This document shows positions 1 through 11,570 of a stretch of 64,000 nt of DNA, one piece after another. The first letter of the stretch is position 1. Every line of letters starts with the position of its first letter. The stretch is from Tolypeutes matacus (taxonomy: Eukaryota; Chordata; Mammalia; Cingulata; Chlamyphoridae): contig JAKSZT010037307.1 of assembly GCA_026826555.1 (NCBI GenBank), positions 1,999,879 to 2,063,878 of the forward strand, in the 5' to 3' direction. Under the pieces are notes generated by a model, which saw only the letters and a program-made list of their open reading frames with translations, made no database searches and was not told where the DNA came from. A program made the translations under genes and the position numbers.

Positions 1-660
1 TGGTCTGTTTTTCCATTTGTTTCTTGTGAGTAGGATTGTTCTTTACTCCTGTCATTTTAGGGAGGTCCCAGGAGGGGCATAGTCGCAGCCCCACACTGCG
101 GTGGAGGTGCTTGGAAGACCTCTCTCATGGATCCCAAAAACCCCTGTTTCAAGGCTGGAGGGCTCTGGGGAGGCCTTTGCTTAGGGCAGGGCTGCCAGGA
201 GGAGCTGTGAGTTCATGGAGAGACATTGACTGATCCCATGCAATATAACTGATACGTCTACCCGGGGCCTTGGCTCTGCTCTGGACAGGGGAGTTGAGTT
301 CCTTGTTCTACCCACCGAGGTCTCTGGCATAGACCCCTGTGAGTTGGCTGTGGGTATGTGTCCCAGGGGTGATTATATCACCCAGTAGGGCCTTAAGCCA
401 GGCTTTCAACCAGTGAGGGAGAGGTTGCTGAGTCCCGGGCTCTTTCTCCCTGTGTGACAGACAGAAGATTGGAAGGAAAGAAAATGAACCGCTGGCAGGA
501 AGGGGAATAGGGTTCAATCTCACAAAGGAAGAAGAATATGGCAGGGGACTATAGAAGGGTACTGAGGGAACAAGAATTTTGTCCTTATGAGCTAGATGTA
601 AGGTAGAGTGGGGTAGCTTGGAGATGGCACTGTGAGAACCTCCTGAGTCCTAAATTTGTT

Positions 661-1139
661 GTTTTTATTTTATTTTAATCATGTGCTTTTTTATTTTTAA
701 AAGTTCACTTTATTAAATAATAAAGTTCAATAACCAGTACATTGACTTGTTAGGGAACATCACTCCTTCACACTGTCCCATATCATCCCCAGTAAATGAG
801 CAGGGGGATAGGATTATGCCAGGTGTCAGAAGAATCCCCTTTTATTCAATTTATTCATGACAGTGTATGGGATGGAAGAGGAAGGACAGGTCCTTGCTAG
901 TCAGGAAAGTTGGGTTAATGTTTCAACACATTCTGGTTTAATTGGAGCACTAGAGTAAATTGTTCTCTACACTACCCACTGTAGCACCTGATCTCTCTGC
1001 CAGCTCTTCTCTGTCTTTCCCATCAATCAACTCTGAAATGCCCCAAACCATACAATCCCCAGGCAACTGCTGACAAAGATATGGGAGTCACCTAGCCCTA
1101 TCACCCCACCTCTAAGCTTTGGGGTTAAATAGCTTGGAA
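661..1139 (-). pseudogene. Possible 3'UTR remnant of a minus-strand retrocopy
   Basis: On the minus strand the segment ends with two AATAAA-like signals (TTTATT on the + strand near 707-722) and then an A-rich tract (T-rich on + at 661-712). That is the look of a reverse-transcribed mRNA end. It may be the far 3'UTR of the C1orf43 retrocopy just downstream, split by an L1 fragment and two SINEs. I cannot confirm that from memory of the C1orf43 3'UTR. Confidence 0.3.
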
Positions 1140-1300
1140 TGGGGCAAGTGAATAACTATGATTAAAACCAGGTGAGGCAATGGTGTGGCATGTTGGTGAA
1201 GGGTTGTTGTATGGGAATTCTACACATGTGCATGATTGTTTTGTAAGTTTACAACTTTTGTACTAAAAATATATTTTAAAAAGACAAAAAAAACCCCAAA
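1140..1300 (+). repeat. L1 3'-end fragment
   Basis: Contains the recurrent 3'-end block (tgtatgggaattctacac, tgcatgattgttttgtaag) that also occurs at 61081-61170, and a diverged form at 48180-48300, before an A-rich tail. Family assignment is by this internal repetition. Confidence 0.5.
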
Positions 1301-1308
1301 CAAACAGG

Positions 1309-1420
1309 TAAGGGGAGCAGGTGTATTTCAAGTGGTTGAGTGCCTGCTTCCCGTGTACAAGATCCTGGGTTTGATCCCCGGTACCTCCTAAAAGCAAAAA
1401 AATAAAATAAAATAACTCTT
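1309..1420 (+). mobile_element. tRNA-derived SINE (Ala-type monomer)
   Basis: The head resembles tRNA-Ala: an A-box-like region, then gcctgcttcccgtgtacaag, then a B box ggtttgatcc, ending tacctcct plus an A-rich (AAAAT)n tail. It lies directly before a second SINE of the same type. Confidence 0.85.
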
Positions 1421-1423
1421 ATT

Positions 1424-1515
1424 GGGGAGCAGATGTAGCTCAGTGGTTGAGCACCTGCTTCCCATGTATGAGAACTTGGGTTCAATCCCAGGTATTTCCT
1501 AAAAAAAAAAAAACA
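1424..1515 (+). mobile_element. tRNA-derived SINE (Ala-type monomer)
   Basis: Clear A box (tagctcagtgg), anticodon-arm-like region, B box (ggttcaatccc) and an A13 tail. It sits in the 3' part of the C1orf43 retrocopy, so it is younger than that copy. Confidence 0.88.
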
Positions 1516-2760
1516 GGTGATGATTTTTAAGGATGGGTTGTCAGAAACAATAAGACTAACATTCAAATTCAACTCCAAAGAAAGTGGTATTATGGGAAAA
1601 TACTGTCTGAGTTGATGTTCTGAAACTGCCCATAAGAAAGAGCTGGGGAATAATTCTCCAGGCCTGAGCTCTAAGAGCTCTAGACACAGTGGGCGCTTCA
1701 GCTGATAAGCCTGGGCCTGCTGAGCCAGCCGGCCTGAGAGCTGTCCAGCACACACACTGAGGTCTGTCTGGCTCAGTCTATGGCCAGAGTCCTTCATCTT
1801 CATCGCAGAGTACTCTCCAGTGTGTTACAGTTGTCCTTAAAGCTCTTTAATTCCAGGAAGTGCTTGGCATGTTTACTCTTCTGACAAGAGGGGAAGTATG
1901 AAACCTGAGTGGTTGTTGGAAAACTTCAAAAGTCTGAGTAAGGTCTTCGGCTGCTGACTGGTGATGTCCCTGAGAGCTCCCACTTCGTGGTTTGACCACA
2001 GTGGCCAACTCAGTCAGGGCCCCCTGATAGTGCAGGTACTCACTCTGGCCAAAGACCCCTGTCCCATAGCAGGCTGTCTCATAGCCATCCAGTAGGGTGT
2101 TGAGTGCTAGTGTTTCGAAGATCTAGCAGGTAGGAAATCCTTGCCCATCAATGAGCGAGCATGCCAGCCTTCAGCATGAAATGCGATCTCAGAGGCACGA
2201 ATGGCGTCTGGAGCTTTCATCCTGGACAAATCCTGGACAAAGAATTGTAGCAATTTTGATTTCCCAGAATTTTCAGCTGAAGCAGTCTGGTATCTTCAAA
2301 GAGCTGGGGTTCATACTCTGATATGCTGAAACCTGGACAGTTGCATATCAGTCTCTTCTTTCAAGTCCTTGGGCGCTTTGGTCCCACAGGGACATGAGGT
2401 CCCCTTCAAGATTTCATTGCAAACTACATAATTTGCCTCTTCACAAAAATAAATAGCAGTACAAACACCAGGCTCCCATAGTCCATCACCAACATGACAT
2501 TGACCCCAGACAGCCAGTTACTGCTGGACACCATGGCCTTACCATCCCGCACAGAGCTGCTGTGGTTTAACTGCTTCCCTGCTTCATCAGCCTGGGCTGC
2601 ACCAAGGCAACAGTGCTGTGGTTCTCCGGGGCTCACTGGCCATTTCCTTACGGGGGAACACCTAGCCAGACCCAGCCTGGAAACATGGTGGCTGAAGCAG
2701 TGTGCGCCTGGGGAAGAACAAGTTTTAAGTTTAGTGTTGTGGGTGGCCAGGTGGTGCAAG
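1516..2760 (-). pseudogene. C1orf43: Processed pseudogene of C1orf43
   Basis: Reading the minus strand, an ATG at 2534-2532 begins a peptide close to the C1orf43 N-terminus, with SNWLSGVNV, a hydrophobic membrane segment (YGSLVFVLLFIFVKRQIM) and, further on, DGYETACYGTGVFGQSEYL and ALTELATVVK. The homology ends near 1803 with LELKSFKDN and LEST, the known C-terminal region. All of it is contiguous with no introns, so it is a retrocopy. It is dead: a TAG replaces the codon after RQIM (near 2424) and several frameshifts follow. The 3'UTR-like part continues to about 1516, where a SINE interrupts. The parent encodes a small membrane protein (253 aa in human). Confidence 0.85.
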
Positions 2761-2774
2761 TGAAGAAGGCTGAC

Positions 2775-3046
2775 TTGGCTTGAGCCAAGGTCAAAAACAC
2801 CTCGGGTACCGCTTGTCGAGGGACTGTCTGCTTCTGGCTGCTCCCTCTGGCTTTCTCTGTGTCTGAATCTCATTCTCTTATAAAGGACTCTAATATTAGG
2901 ATTAAGACCATCCTATTTGAGGTGGCCACACCTTAAGTGAGGAAATCTCATCCAAATGTCCTGTTTACAATGGATTCACACCCACAGGAATGGACTAACT
3001 TTAAGAACATATTTTTCTGGGGTACATACAGCTCTAAACCATCACA
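2775..3046 (-). mobile_element. LTR fragment (MaLR/ERVL-like), family A
   Basis: Starts on the minus strand at 3046 with TGTGATGGTTTAGAGCTGTA and continues with ACCCCAGAAAAA, ATTCCTGTGGGTGTGAA and TCCTTTATAAGAGAATGAGA. It aligns block by block with the complete solo LTR at 18162-18619. The 3' part is missing. Family name is not certain. Confidence 0.65.
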
Positions 3047-3241
3047 GGTGGGTTTGTGCAGTCTTTTCTTCTACTTATAGGCAAGGAGAAGAGTAGAGTG
3101 TCCAGGGGCCAGAGAAAAGGAGATAATTCAAGCTTCCCAAGTGGCTTACCCATCCAAATCAGTGCAGGTAGCTCCCTTTCCTTGGCTCTGCCACTGTGGG
3201 CAGCCACTGTGGTTTCAAGTAACCAGGTGCTTTGTCCACAG

Positions 3242-6068
3242 TCCAGCCCCTATGGAGATGCTAAACCTGAAGCTCTGCCAGCCAGTCTTCAGTGACGACA
3301 TTGACCTCAATGCTACCTTTGATGTGGACACCCCCCCATCCCGGCCTTCTGGCTCCGGTCCCACCAAGAAGCTCTGCCTGGGGAAGGCACAGTGAGTGGT
3401 AGTCTTTGACCTGTCCATGGTCTGGAGGAGAGATGGCTAAGACATCTCTGCATGCCCTCCTCTGAGAACTCTTAGGTGACTGATGTTGCGGCAGTGAGGG
3501 CTACGTGAGTTTGGCCATGGCTTTGGTTCCCAGCCACCTCTTCTCCCCTCTCCTGGGCACTCACTGTGCAAAGCCTTTCTATTGCTTCTTATTAATCTGT
3601 ACCATCACTCTTTAAGGCAAAGGTTTTGGGACACCAAGCTGACCATGGAGGGTCACACAGGTGTCCCAGTGGGATGGGTCTAGACTGGCAGGATTGGGAA
3701 AGTACCCCCGGCATCTTGGATGCCTGCCCACCAAAGTCCCGAGGCAGGGACTGTGAACTTTCTCTTTGTTTGTGTGCCTTTCCTCTGAGGCTTGTGCTTG
3801 AGGCAGGAACTGTTTAAACCATTGAGCCCAGGGTCCCTCCACCCAAGCAGGTAGGCCCCAGGGGCAGGCAGTAGGGATGCAGAAGGACTGGAACAAGGAG
3901 GTTGTCTCCTTGGCCAAGCACACCAAATGTAGTTCATCACGGGGGCAAGGACTGTACCCGGGCATACATGTAGGTGTGCACTGCCCAGGTGAGGGAGGTC
4001 AGGCACTGAAGCATGTTTGCTCTTAATCTTTGGACAGTCTTTGGACATAAGAGAAAGAAAAGGGTACTTTAGGCAGTGGAAGGGAAAGAGGCCCTGGAAG
4101 AGGGCAAGCGGATCAGTTGCATAGGACCCCTTCTACTCCATCCAGACCCGGCAATAGTGAGAAACAAATCCAGACATGTATACTGCAGCTGTGGAGCCTG
4201 TCAGTGCCTGCTTCACACTCTGGTTTCCTCACATTACCTCTTCAGCTACAAGGGTTGAAGGTGGGCACCTGGGGCCTGTAGGTTGCCAGGGTATTTAGAG
4301 ACACTTCAGTCATCTTCAGGGCCCACGGGACAAAGAGAGAGCCCAGGATGCCCCCACCTCGGCATGGCCTCCCCAGAGCCAGACTCGCAGTGGGTAGGGA
4401 ATGGTCCTGTGGAGCTATGCTATGGGGGCAAGGGGGATGGGGCTCCAGAGTCAGTGGACCTGAGGCACCTCCGCAGGGTTAGCCTTAGGACACCATGCTC
4501 CCACCCACCTGGGATGATACCAGGAGATGGTTTCCATCTGCTAGCTTCCCAGAAATTGGATGAAAACAGTGTCCAGCTCTGAGGCTAGAAGTGGGAGGCC
4601 AGGGCCCAAGGTGTAGTCTCTTCTGCCCCCTACTTACACAGGTTCCCTAGGGATATGGCTCAGCTCTGTATTCTGAGAACACTTTGGGCTAACTTACTGA
4701 GGGTCCCATGATGCCTCCTCTCTGGGAACACGGGGCTAGGCCTGAGCTCATTAGATGCCGGTTCCCTCTATCGTGGCATAACTTGACCTGGCTTTCTTCT
4801 TGTAGTGGTAAATTGGTTGTGCTCTCTGGCCCTACATAGGGCCTGGAGAGCATTGGAATTGGTTTCACTCTGAGTGGAGGCCACAAGATTGAGACGTGGT
4901 CCTACCTCCGCCACCCTGTCGGCTGTGACTATGTAGCTGTTCCCAGAACTGTGCTCGAGGTGGGGGTCGCAGGGGTGCCTTGTCTATCCCGCAGCCCTTG
5001 ACATCAGCCATGCCACATAGTGGCTCCTTGGGGCGTGTGCTGAACTCGGCCCACCTGCCCCATGTCTTCCTGTCTCGCTCTTGCAGCTCTCCTGTTCAGG
5101 ACATACCCAAGAAGATGCCTAAAGGCCCCAGGCAGGTAAGGACTTTCCAGAAGCAGCGTAGGCAGTCACTATCCAGCCCTTGCTGGATACTGGGCCTGAA
5201 ACTGAACTTCTGGGAGGGCAGGGTCTTGCCAGAGCTCTCTCACTCCTAGCCTGGGACTGAAGCACTTCAGTGCCACCTTGGGACCCACCTTGTTATCTTT
5301 CTTGCCCCCTGGCAAGACATCAGAGATCCTGATTCTGTCCCACTACCACCACCCTCTTCCAATCAGCAGCCCCCCTCCTCCTTTGCTGCCCTCAGCCTCA
5401 TAGAGTCTGGCTCTGGGGTTTCCCCTGCAGGAGTCCCAGCTCTCGCTAGGCGGCCAGCGCTGTGTGGGAGAGCCAGATGAGGAGCTGGCTAGTGCCTTCC
5501 CTGTCTTTATCCGGAATGCTGTCCTGGGCCACAAACAGCCCAAGAGGACCAGAGCAGAACCCTTTTGCAACTCAGATGCGGTAAGTGTGTTTTCCCATAA
5601 GTGACAGGTGCCAGCCCTCTCATGGGTGGCCCATTGGCCTGGGCCCGCTCACCTCTTCCTTCTGCCCTAGGTAAGGACAGGCTTCGATGGGCTGGGAGGC
5701 CGAACAAAGTTCATCCAACCTGTATCCTTATTCTGTAATGCTGGGTGGGGCTGAGCTGAGCTGTGGAGCCCATACCATCCCCACTGAACCCTAGGCCTCA
5801 GCCTGCCAATGTCTGTTGCCTCAGATGTGCAGAGCTGGGCCTTGCTTGGTGTAGCAGGCTGCCCACCCCCCATTTCCTGCCTTTCTGAGCCTTTCCTGCC
5901 CTTCATTCTAATCCTCTCTCCGGGCCTCTGCCTTAACATCTCCTCCAGACTGATTTGGCCACAATCCGCCCACTGCTCGTTAAGCCCAAGGCCAAGTCTA
6001 AGCAGAGAGTGGGGTTGAGGACAGTACCCTCTTCGTCTCAGGCCAAGCTGGATATCTTCCTGAGGTAG
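3242..6068 (+). CDS. TRAIP: TRAIP, last five coding exons (E3 ubiquitin ligase, C-terminal part)
   Basis: Five exons with GT-AG borders and compatible phases: 3242-3391, 5087-5135, 5431-5580, 5671-5721 and 5949-6068 (stop TAG 6066-6068). Together they encode the last 172 residues; the RING and coiled-coil parts lie upstream of the window. The peptide matches the TRAIP tail I know from human: acidic DDIDLNATFDVDTPP, then FDGLGGRTKFIQP, and a PCNA-binding (PIP-box-like) end around QAKLDIFL. TRAIP is a nuclear RING E3 ligase acting at stalled replication forks, including CMG unloading and DNA-protein crosslink responses (established knowledge). The protein ends FLR, slightly shorter than the human end as I remember it. 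UBA7 follows about 14 kb downstream in the same orientation, as in human. No disabling change is seen in these exons. Confidence 0.93.
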
Positions 6069-6615
6069 CCCAGGGGCCCTGGCTCTGGCCTCCTGGGGCT
6101 AGGGTAAGAACAGCGAGTCTGATCATTGACCTGCTACTCGGCTTTGGCTTGTAGGCCAAGGACTGGCCAGGCAGGGGATGGCTGGGGAACAGTCCCTGTT
6201 GCAGGACTGGCCTTGAGGGCAGGGGCAGACCCACAGGTGGGAGTGAGAGAGTGGCTCAGAGACTGCCCAACCCCCACCGTACTGGGCCTACCTCACGGGA
6301 GCTGAGGTGACTGGCTCACTGTTCTGGCCAGCAGGGCCTGCTCCTTGTTCCAGCCTCCTGTTTATAGCCATGATCAGATGCAGCTGGGCCACTTCTGTCC
6401 CCCAGCATTGCTTGTTGACTACCTGTATGAGTGCTTGAGGCTTCTCAGGCAGCCTTGGGGCCAGAGCCCCTTCCTATCTCCGACTTGCTGCTGGACATAG
6501 CCTGGGCCAGGGGACGTAGTGGGACAGAGGCTGGTTTGCGTGTGTGTATGTGGGGGTGGGGTGGGGTGGGGGAAAGTTTCTATGTAAAATAAAATGATGG
6601 AAGCTCTTCTTTGCT
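6069..6615 (+). other. TRAIP: TRAIP 3' untranslated region
   Basis: Sequence after the TRAIP stop up to shortly past an AATAAA at 6588-6593. It includes a GT/GGGGT-rich tract around 6538-6572. The exact cleavage site is inferred. Confidence 0.6.
6588..6593 (+). terminator. TRAIP: TRAIP poly(A) signal AATAAA
   Basis: Canonical AATAAA about 520 bases after the stop, followed by T/G-rich sequence. It is the first canonical signal downstream of the stop. Confidence 0.6.
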
Positions 6616-6639
6616 CTGGGAGTGTAAATTTGCACCAAC

Positions 6640-6880
6640 ACTGGAAAACTTTGCCATGACTGTCTAAAGCGGGACTTTCACATAGAATTGGACCCAACAG
6701 TTCCACCCTTAGGCAGGTGCCCTCTCATGGGGTACAGGGAGACTCTAGCAAGAATAAGTCACTGCAGCTTTGTCCACAGTCTCTAACCTGGGCACAGCCC
6801 AAAGGCTGTCAGCAGGAGAGTCAATGAGTAAGTGGAGGTCTATCCACACAGAGAATTTACACAGCAAAAGTGTTTTGCCC
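6640..6880 (+). repeat. Old L1 ORF2 3'-end remnant
   Basis: A diverged trace of the L1 ORF2 tail: ggacccaacagttccaccc, then gcagctttgtccacag and cctgggcacagcccaaagg. This order (binding motif, 'outside' peptide, then the GNRQ-like region) recurs in the younger L1 copies of the window. Heavily mutated. Confidence 0.5.
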
Positions 6881-7309
6881 ATTCCAACCCTCCCCACTGC
6901 AACTGCCCTCTCATTCCCTCCCCTACCTCCTGACTTTGCCACCAGGCTTCTAGCCTTTGGGTCTTGACTTCAAGGGTACTTTCTTTTAGAGGACGTCCCT
7001 CCTTGACCCCTAGCCTAGGACTTCCCCCTGAGCCCGTTTAAGCTTTTCCTCTCCCACTAATGGACAGGGAGTTCCCCTTTTTCCCCAGTGCCCAACATGA
7101 GCCTCGCATAGGGTGAGTGATGCTTCGGTGTGGGGGTGCCCAGCTGCTTTCCAGCAGCTCGGGAGAAGCACGGGGCTTTAAGGGGAGGAGATGACCATCT
7201 TGGTTATAGGTGCTAGACCCCTCTGGGGCTGGCTTGAGCCAAGTACAGGCAGTGCAGCATCAGGTTAAGGATGCAGGAGCTGGCTGCTAGTGCTCCTAGC
7301 ACCCTTGTT
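6881..7309. other. Intergenic stretch, nothing recognised
   Basis: Pyrimidine-rich to mixed sequence between an old L1 remnant and a MIR-like fragment. I see no gene-like structure or recognisable repeat here. Confidence 0.5.
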
Positions 7310-7432
7310 ACCAGCTGAGTGGTCTTGGACAAATTACTTAGCCTCTCTGTACCTTAGCTTCTTCATCTGTAAAGTAGGGACAATAGCACCAACCTTGCAT
7401 TGGAGGGAATCCAGTGAGTCCTTGTATGCATT
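7310..7432 (+). repeat. MIR-like SINE fragment
   Basis: Shows the MIR core pattern: gtggtcttggacaaattact, tagcctctctgtaccttag, cttcttcatctgtaaagtag. An ancient mammal-wide repeat, broken by later insertions. Confidence 0.75.
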
Positions 7433-7446
7433 AAGAACTTATGACA

Positions 7447-7550
7447 GGGGGACAGATGTGGCTCAAATGGTTGGGCATCTGTCTCCCATATGGAGGGACC
7501 TGGGTTCAATCCCCAGGACCTCCCGGTAAAAAAAAAAAAAAAAAAAAAAA
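7447..7550 (+). mobile_element. tRNA-derived SINE with target duplication
   Basis: Body of the cagatgtggctcaaatggtt type with B box ggttcaatccc and an A-tail. It is bounded by aagaacttatgaca at 7433-7446 and 7551-7564. The same target sequence was later reused by the full-length L1 that begins at 7570. Confidence 0.9.
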
Positions 7551-8696
7551 AAGAACTTATGACAACTCACTTCCGGGAAGATGGCAGACTAGTATGACAT
7601 GGGAATCTCTTCTCCAGAAAAATAGCTAGAGAACAGGCTGAAACAGCCCTGAAATAGATCTTCTAGGGTTTAGGACAGCAGGTGAAGGCTGCACACCACC
7701 CAGAGGAGAGAGGGACAAAAGAGAGAAATCGCGATGACAGAACTGTGAGTTGGAACCAGCAGCGGCTGCTGCTGCTGGCACCCTCCCCCACACTCTTTAG
7801 AATTCTCAGGCCTCTGGGCCTGTGACCACAGACAAAGGGGGCTCCAGGGATCTACCACTCCCGGAAAGGGGAGAGAGACGGACACAGCCTTAAGCTGACT
7901 CAGGTTCTGACCGGAAAATTTGGGCTCCGGAGCCCCACGGACCCTTCCATATGGTGGTTTGCCCTGGGAGCCTAGGAAGGACTGGAGAAATCCGACCCTT
8001 GCAACTTTCCTCTCTTCTAGCCTGGACTAATTCTTGAGGACTCCACAGGAGAGGGGAGAGAGAGCCTGGGGTTGACCCTGCTTTTAACTCGCAGGTTTGG
8101 TGTGCCCTGTCCCAAGAGCCCTTCCAGGCTGGGTGGGGCTGCGCCATTGTTTGCTTTGGAACCTGCAAGGGGCTAAAGATATACAAACCTCCCAATCTCC
8201 TCCTCTACTAACAGGGACTGATTGTTGAGGATGCAGAGGGGAGTGGAAATATTTCCTAGCTGGGAAAAGGGAGGGGGCTACCAGAGAAGACTGGAGAGCT
8301 GTCTCATAAAGTTTGAATTACAAGGCTTTTAGCCCCCAGACAGGAAGCTCTATCACATTGATCTGGTCTGTGTCACAACAAATACACTCTGACCAGGCAC
8401 TGAATTGAGAGCTGCCAACGAGCACCATCTCCTGGCAGACCAAGGAAGTGCACATAAGAAAACTAAATCGGAGAGGCTTTTCCTGGCCTATATAGCCTCC
8501 CTGCCCAAGGCCCTAGGAAACGACTCTACAATCAATTACTGGGTCCAGTGCCCAGTTTTGAGCAACCAGCAGGACAATCCTAACAATCAAGGTTAAGCCA
8601 AAAATCAAAGAACTGTGGTAACTCACAGCCTCCTGCCACAAAAACCCTATAAAAGAGAAAGAGATAGAGCATCTAAGTAAAATACAAACTAACCAG

Positions 8697-9667
8697 ATGC
8701 CTAAGCACCAGCAAAAAATTATGAGCCATACTAAGAAAATAGAAGACATGGCTCAAGAAAAGGAATACATCAAAGTCCCAGAAGAGATGCAGACTTTGAG
8801 AGAACTAATCAGTGAGATGAGCACAAATTTCCAAAATCAAATTAATGAGATGAAGGACAATATAGTTAAAGAGATAAATGACATCAAGAAGACATTGAGC
8901 GAACGCAAAGAAGAATTTGAAATCCTGAACAGAAAAGTAACGGAGTTCATGGGAATGAAAGACAATAGGTAAAGTGAAAAAAATATTTGAGGCATACAAC
9001 AGCAGACTCGAAATGATAGAAGAAAGATAAGTGATACCGAAGACAGAGCAGCTAAAATTGAAGAGAGAAAAGAATGGAAAAAATTGAGCAGGGGCTCAGA
9101 GAGTTGAATGACAACACAAAACACAACAACATACGTGTCATGGGAGTTCCAGAAGGGGAAGAGAAAGGAAAAGAGGTAGAAAGAGTATTTGAGGAAATAA
9201 TAGCTGAAAATTTCCCAACTCTCACAAAAGAAATGAACTTACATGTCCAAGAAGCACACCGTACCCCAATGAGAATAAATCCAAATAGACCTACGCCAAG
9301 ACACATACTATTCAGAATCTCAAATGTAAAAGATAAAGAGAAAATTCTCAGAGCAGCAAGAGAGAAGCAAACGATCACGTACAAAGGACGTACAGTAAGA
9401 CTTAGTACAGATTTCTCTTCAGAAACCATGGAGGCGAGAAGACAGTGGTATGATACAATTAGGAAACTGAAAGAGAAAAACTGCCAGCCGAGAATTCTTT
9501 ATCCAGCAAAACTGTCCTTCAGATATGAAGGTGAATATAAAGTATTCACAAACAAACAGAAACTAAGAGAGTTTGCAAAAAAGAATCCACCTTTGCAGGA
9601 AATATTAAAGGAAGCCTTAGAACCTGAAAGAAAAAGACAGGAGAGAGAGGCTTGGAGGAGAGTATAG
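8697..9667 (+). pseudogene. L1 ORF1 (RNA-binding protein), disrupted
   Basis: The N-terminal part (8697-8972) has a heptad-like, charged coiled-coil pattern (ISEMSTNFQNQINEMKDN). A stop then interrupts, and the rest (9074-9667) carries the L1 ORF1p RNA-binding core (NIRVMGVPEGEE, HRTPMRINPNRPTPRHILF, YPAKLSFRYEGE). It normally forms a trimer coating L1 RNA. This copy is inactivated by at least one stop/frameshift between 8972 and 9074. Confidence 0.88.
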
Positions 9668-11426
9668 AAGAAAGAAAAGCAGAAAGGATAACCAAAAGAG
9701 TAAAGAGAGACAAAAACAAGATGACATATGAAAACCAAAGAATACAATGGTTGAAATAAATAGTGCATTTTCAGTAATATCATTGAATGTGAATGGATTA
9801 AATTCCCCAATCAAAAGATACAGGCTGACAGAATGGATGAAAAAACATGAGCCATCCATATGCTGCTTACAAGAAACTCACCTCAGACCCAAGGATACAA
9901 GCCGGCTGAAAGTAAAAGCCTGGAAAAAGATACTCCACATGAATAGGAAACAGAAAAGAGCAGGGGTAGCTATACTAATATCAGACAAAACAGATTTTTA
10001 AGTGCAAAAAAATGATAAGAGATACAGAAGGCCATTATATATTAATAAAAGGGACGATCCTCCAGGAAGATATAACAGTCATGAATATCTACGCACCTAA
10101 CCAGGGTGCCCCAAAATATATGAGACAAACTCTGGCAAAACTGAAGGGAGAAATAGACATTTCTACAATAATCGTCGGAGACTTCAACACCCCTCTCACA
10201 TCATTAGATAGAACAACTAGACAGAAGATCAACAAGGAAACAGAGAATTTGAACAATATGATAAACAAGTTAGACCTAACAGACATATACAGAACACTGC
10301 ATCCAAACTCAGTGGGTTATACATTCTTCTCAAGTGCCCATGGATCTTTCTCCAGGATAGACCAAATGTTAGGTCACAATACAGCTCTCAATAAATATAA
10401 AAAGATTGAAATTATACAAAGCACCTTCTCAGATCATAATGGAATGAAACTAGATATCAATAACAGACAGGAAAAAAGTAAATTTGCAAATGTGTGGAGA
10501 CTGAACAACACACTCCTAAATATTCGGTGGGTCAAAGAAGAAATTGCAAGTGAAATCAATAAATATATTGAGACAAATGAAAATGAGAATAAATACAACA
10601 TATCAAAACTTATGGGATACAGCGAAGGCAGTCTTGAGAGGGAAATTTATAGTCCTAAATGCCTATATTAAAAAACAAGAAAGAGCTAAACTCAAAGATT
10701 AACTGAACAACTAGAGAAACTAGAAAAAGAACAGCAAACCAATCCCAAAGCAAGCAGAAGAAAAGAAATAATAAAGATTAGAGCAGAAATAAATGAAAAT
10801 GAGAACAGAAAAACAATAGAGAAAATCAACAAACCCAAAAGCTGGTTCTTTGAGAAGATCAGTAAAGTTGACAAACCCCTTGCTAGACTAACAAAGAAAA
10901 AAAGAGGGAAGATGCAAATAAATACAATCAGAAATGAAAGTGGGGAAATTACAATTGACCTCACAGAAATAAAAAGAATCATAAGAGGATATTATGAGAA
11001 ACTATACCAACAAACTAGACAACTAGATGAAATGGACAAATTTCTAGAAACACATAACCAACCTACACTGATGCTACAAGAAATACAAGAACTTAACAAA
11101 CCAATCACAATTAAGGACTTTCATTCCGTCATCAAAAATCTCCCAGCAAAGAAATGTCCAGGACCAGATGGCTTCACAGGTGAATTGTACCAAGCATTTC
11201 AAAAAGAATTAACACCAATCCTGTTTAAACTCTTCCAAAAAATTGAAGAGGAGGGAAAATTACCCAACACATTTTATGAAGCCAACATCACCCTAATACC
11301 AAAGCCAGATAAAGATTCCACAAGAAAAGAAAATTACAGACCAATCTCTCTAAAGAACATAGATGCAAAAATTCTCAACAAAATACTTGCAAATCGAATC
11401 CAACAGCATATCAAAAGACTTATACA

Positions 11427-11570
11427 GGGAAGCGGCTGTGGCTCAATCAGTAGGGCTCCCGTTTACCATATGGGAGGCCCGCACAGCATGGTTAGCTGAC
11501 CCAGCGCGCACAAGCAGCAAGGGGGGGATAAATGAATAAATAAAATCTTTAAAAAAAAAAAAAAAAAAAA
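11427..11570 (+). mobile_element. tRNA-derived SINE nested in L1 ORF2
   Basis: Head gaagcggctgtggctcaatc, then gggctcccgtttaccatatg, a GC-rich body shortened by an internal deletion that removes the B-box region, and the tail ggggggataaatgaataaat plus A(n). Target duplication aaaagacttataca at 11413-11426 is repeated just after the tail. Confidence 0.92.

Larger units (their letters stand above)
1..3241 (+). other. TRAIP: TRAIP intron, 3' part (upstream end outside window)
   Basis: No TRAIP exon could be recognised before the splice acceptor at 3240-3241, so this stretch is read as intron. Positions 1-640 look unique and I see nothing in them. The rest holds repeats and a retropseudogene listed separately: a T-rich minus-strand tail (661-1140), an L1 3' fragment, two SINEs, a C1orf43 retrocopy and an LTR fragment. 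Intron status is inferred from the conserved exon that follows. Confidence 0.6.

Noticed and set aside
1424..1515. Possible tRNA-Ala gene
   Set aside because: A and B boxes are present, but the acceptor stem does not pair properly, an A-tail follows, and many similar copies exist in the window; it is a SINE.
1276..1803. 175-codon minus-strand frame
   Set aside because: It joins SINE sequence to the 3'UTR-like part of the C1orf43 retrocopy; not a gene.
7670..8195. Minus-strand frames in the L1 5'UTR
   Set aside because: Antisense to L1 5'UTR with no recognisable protein features.
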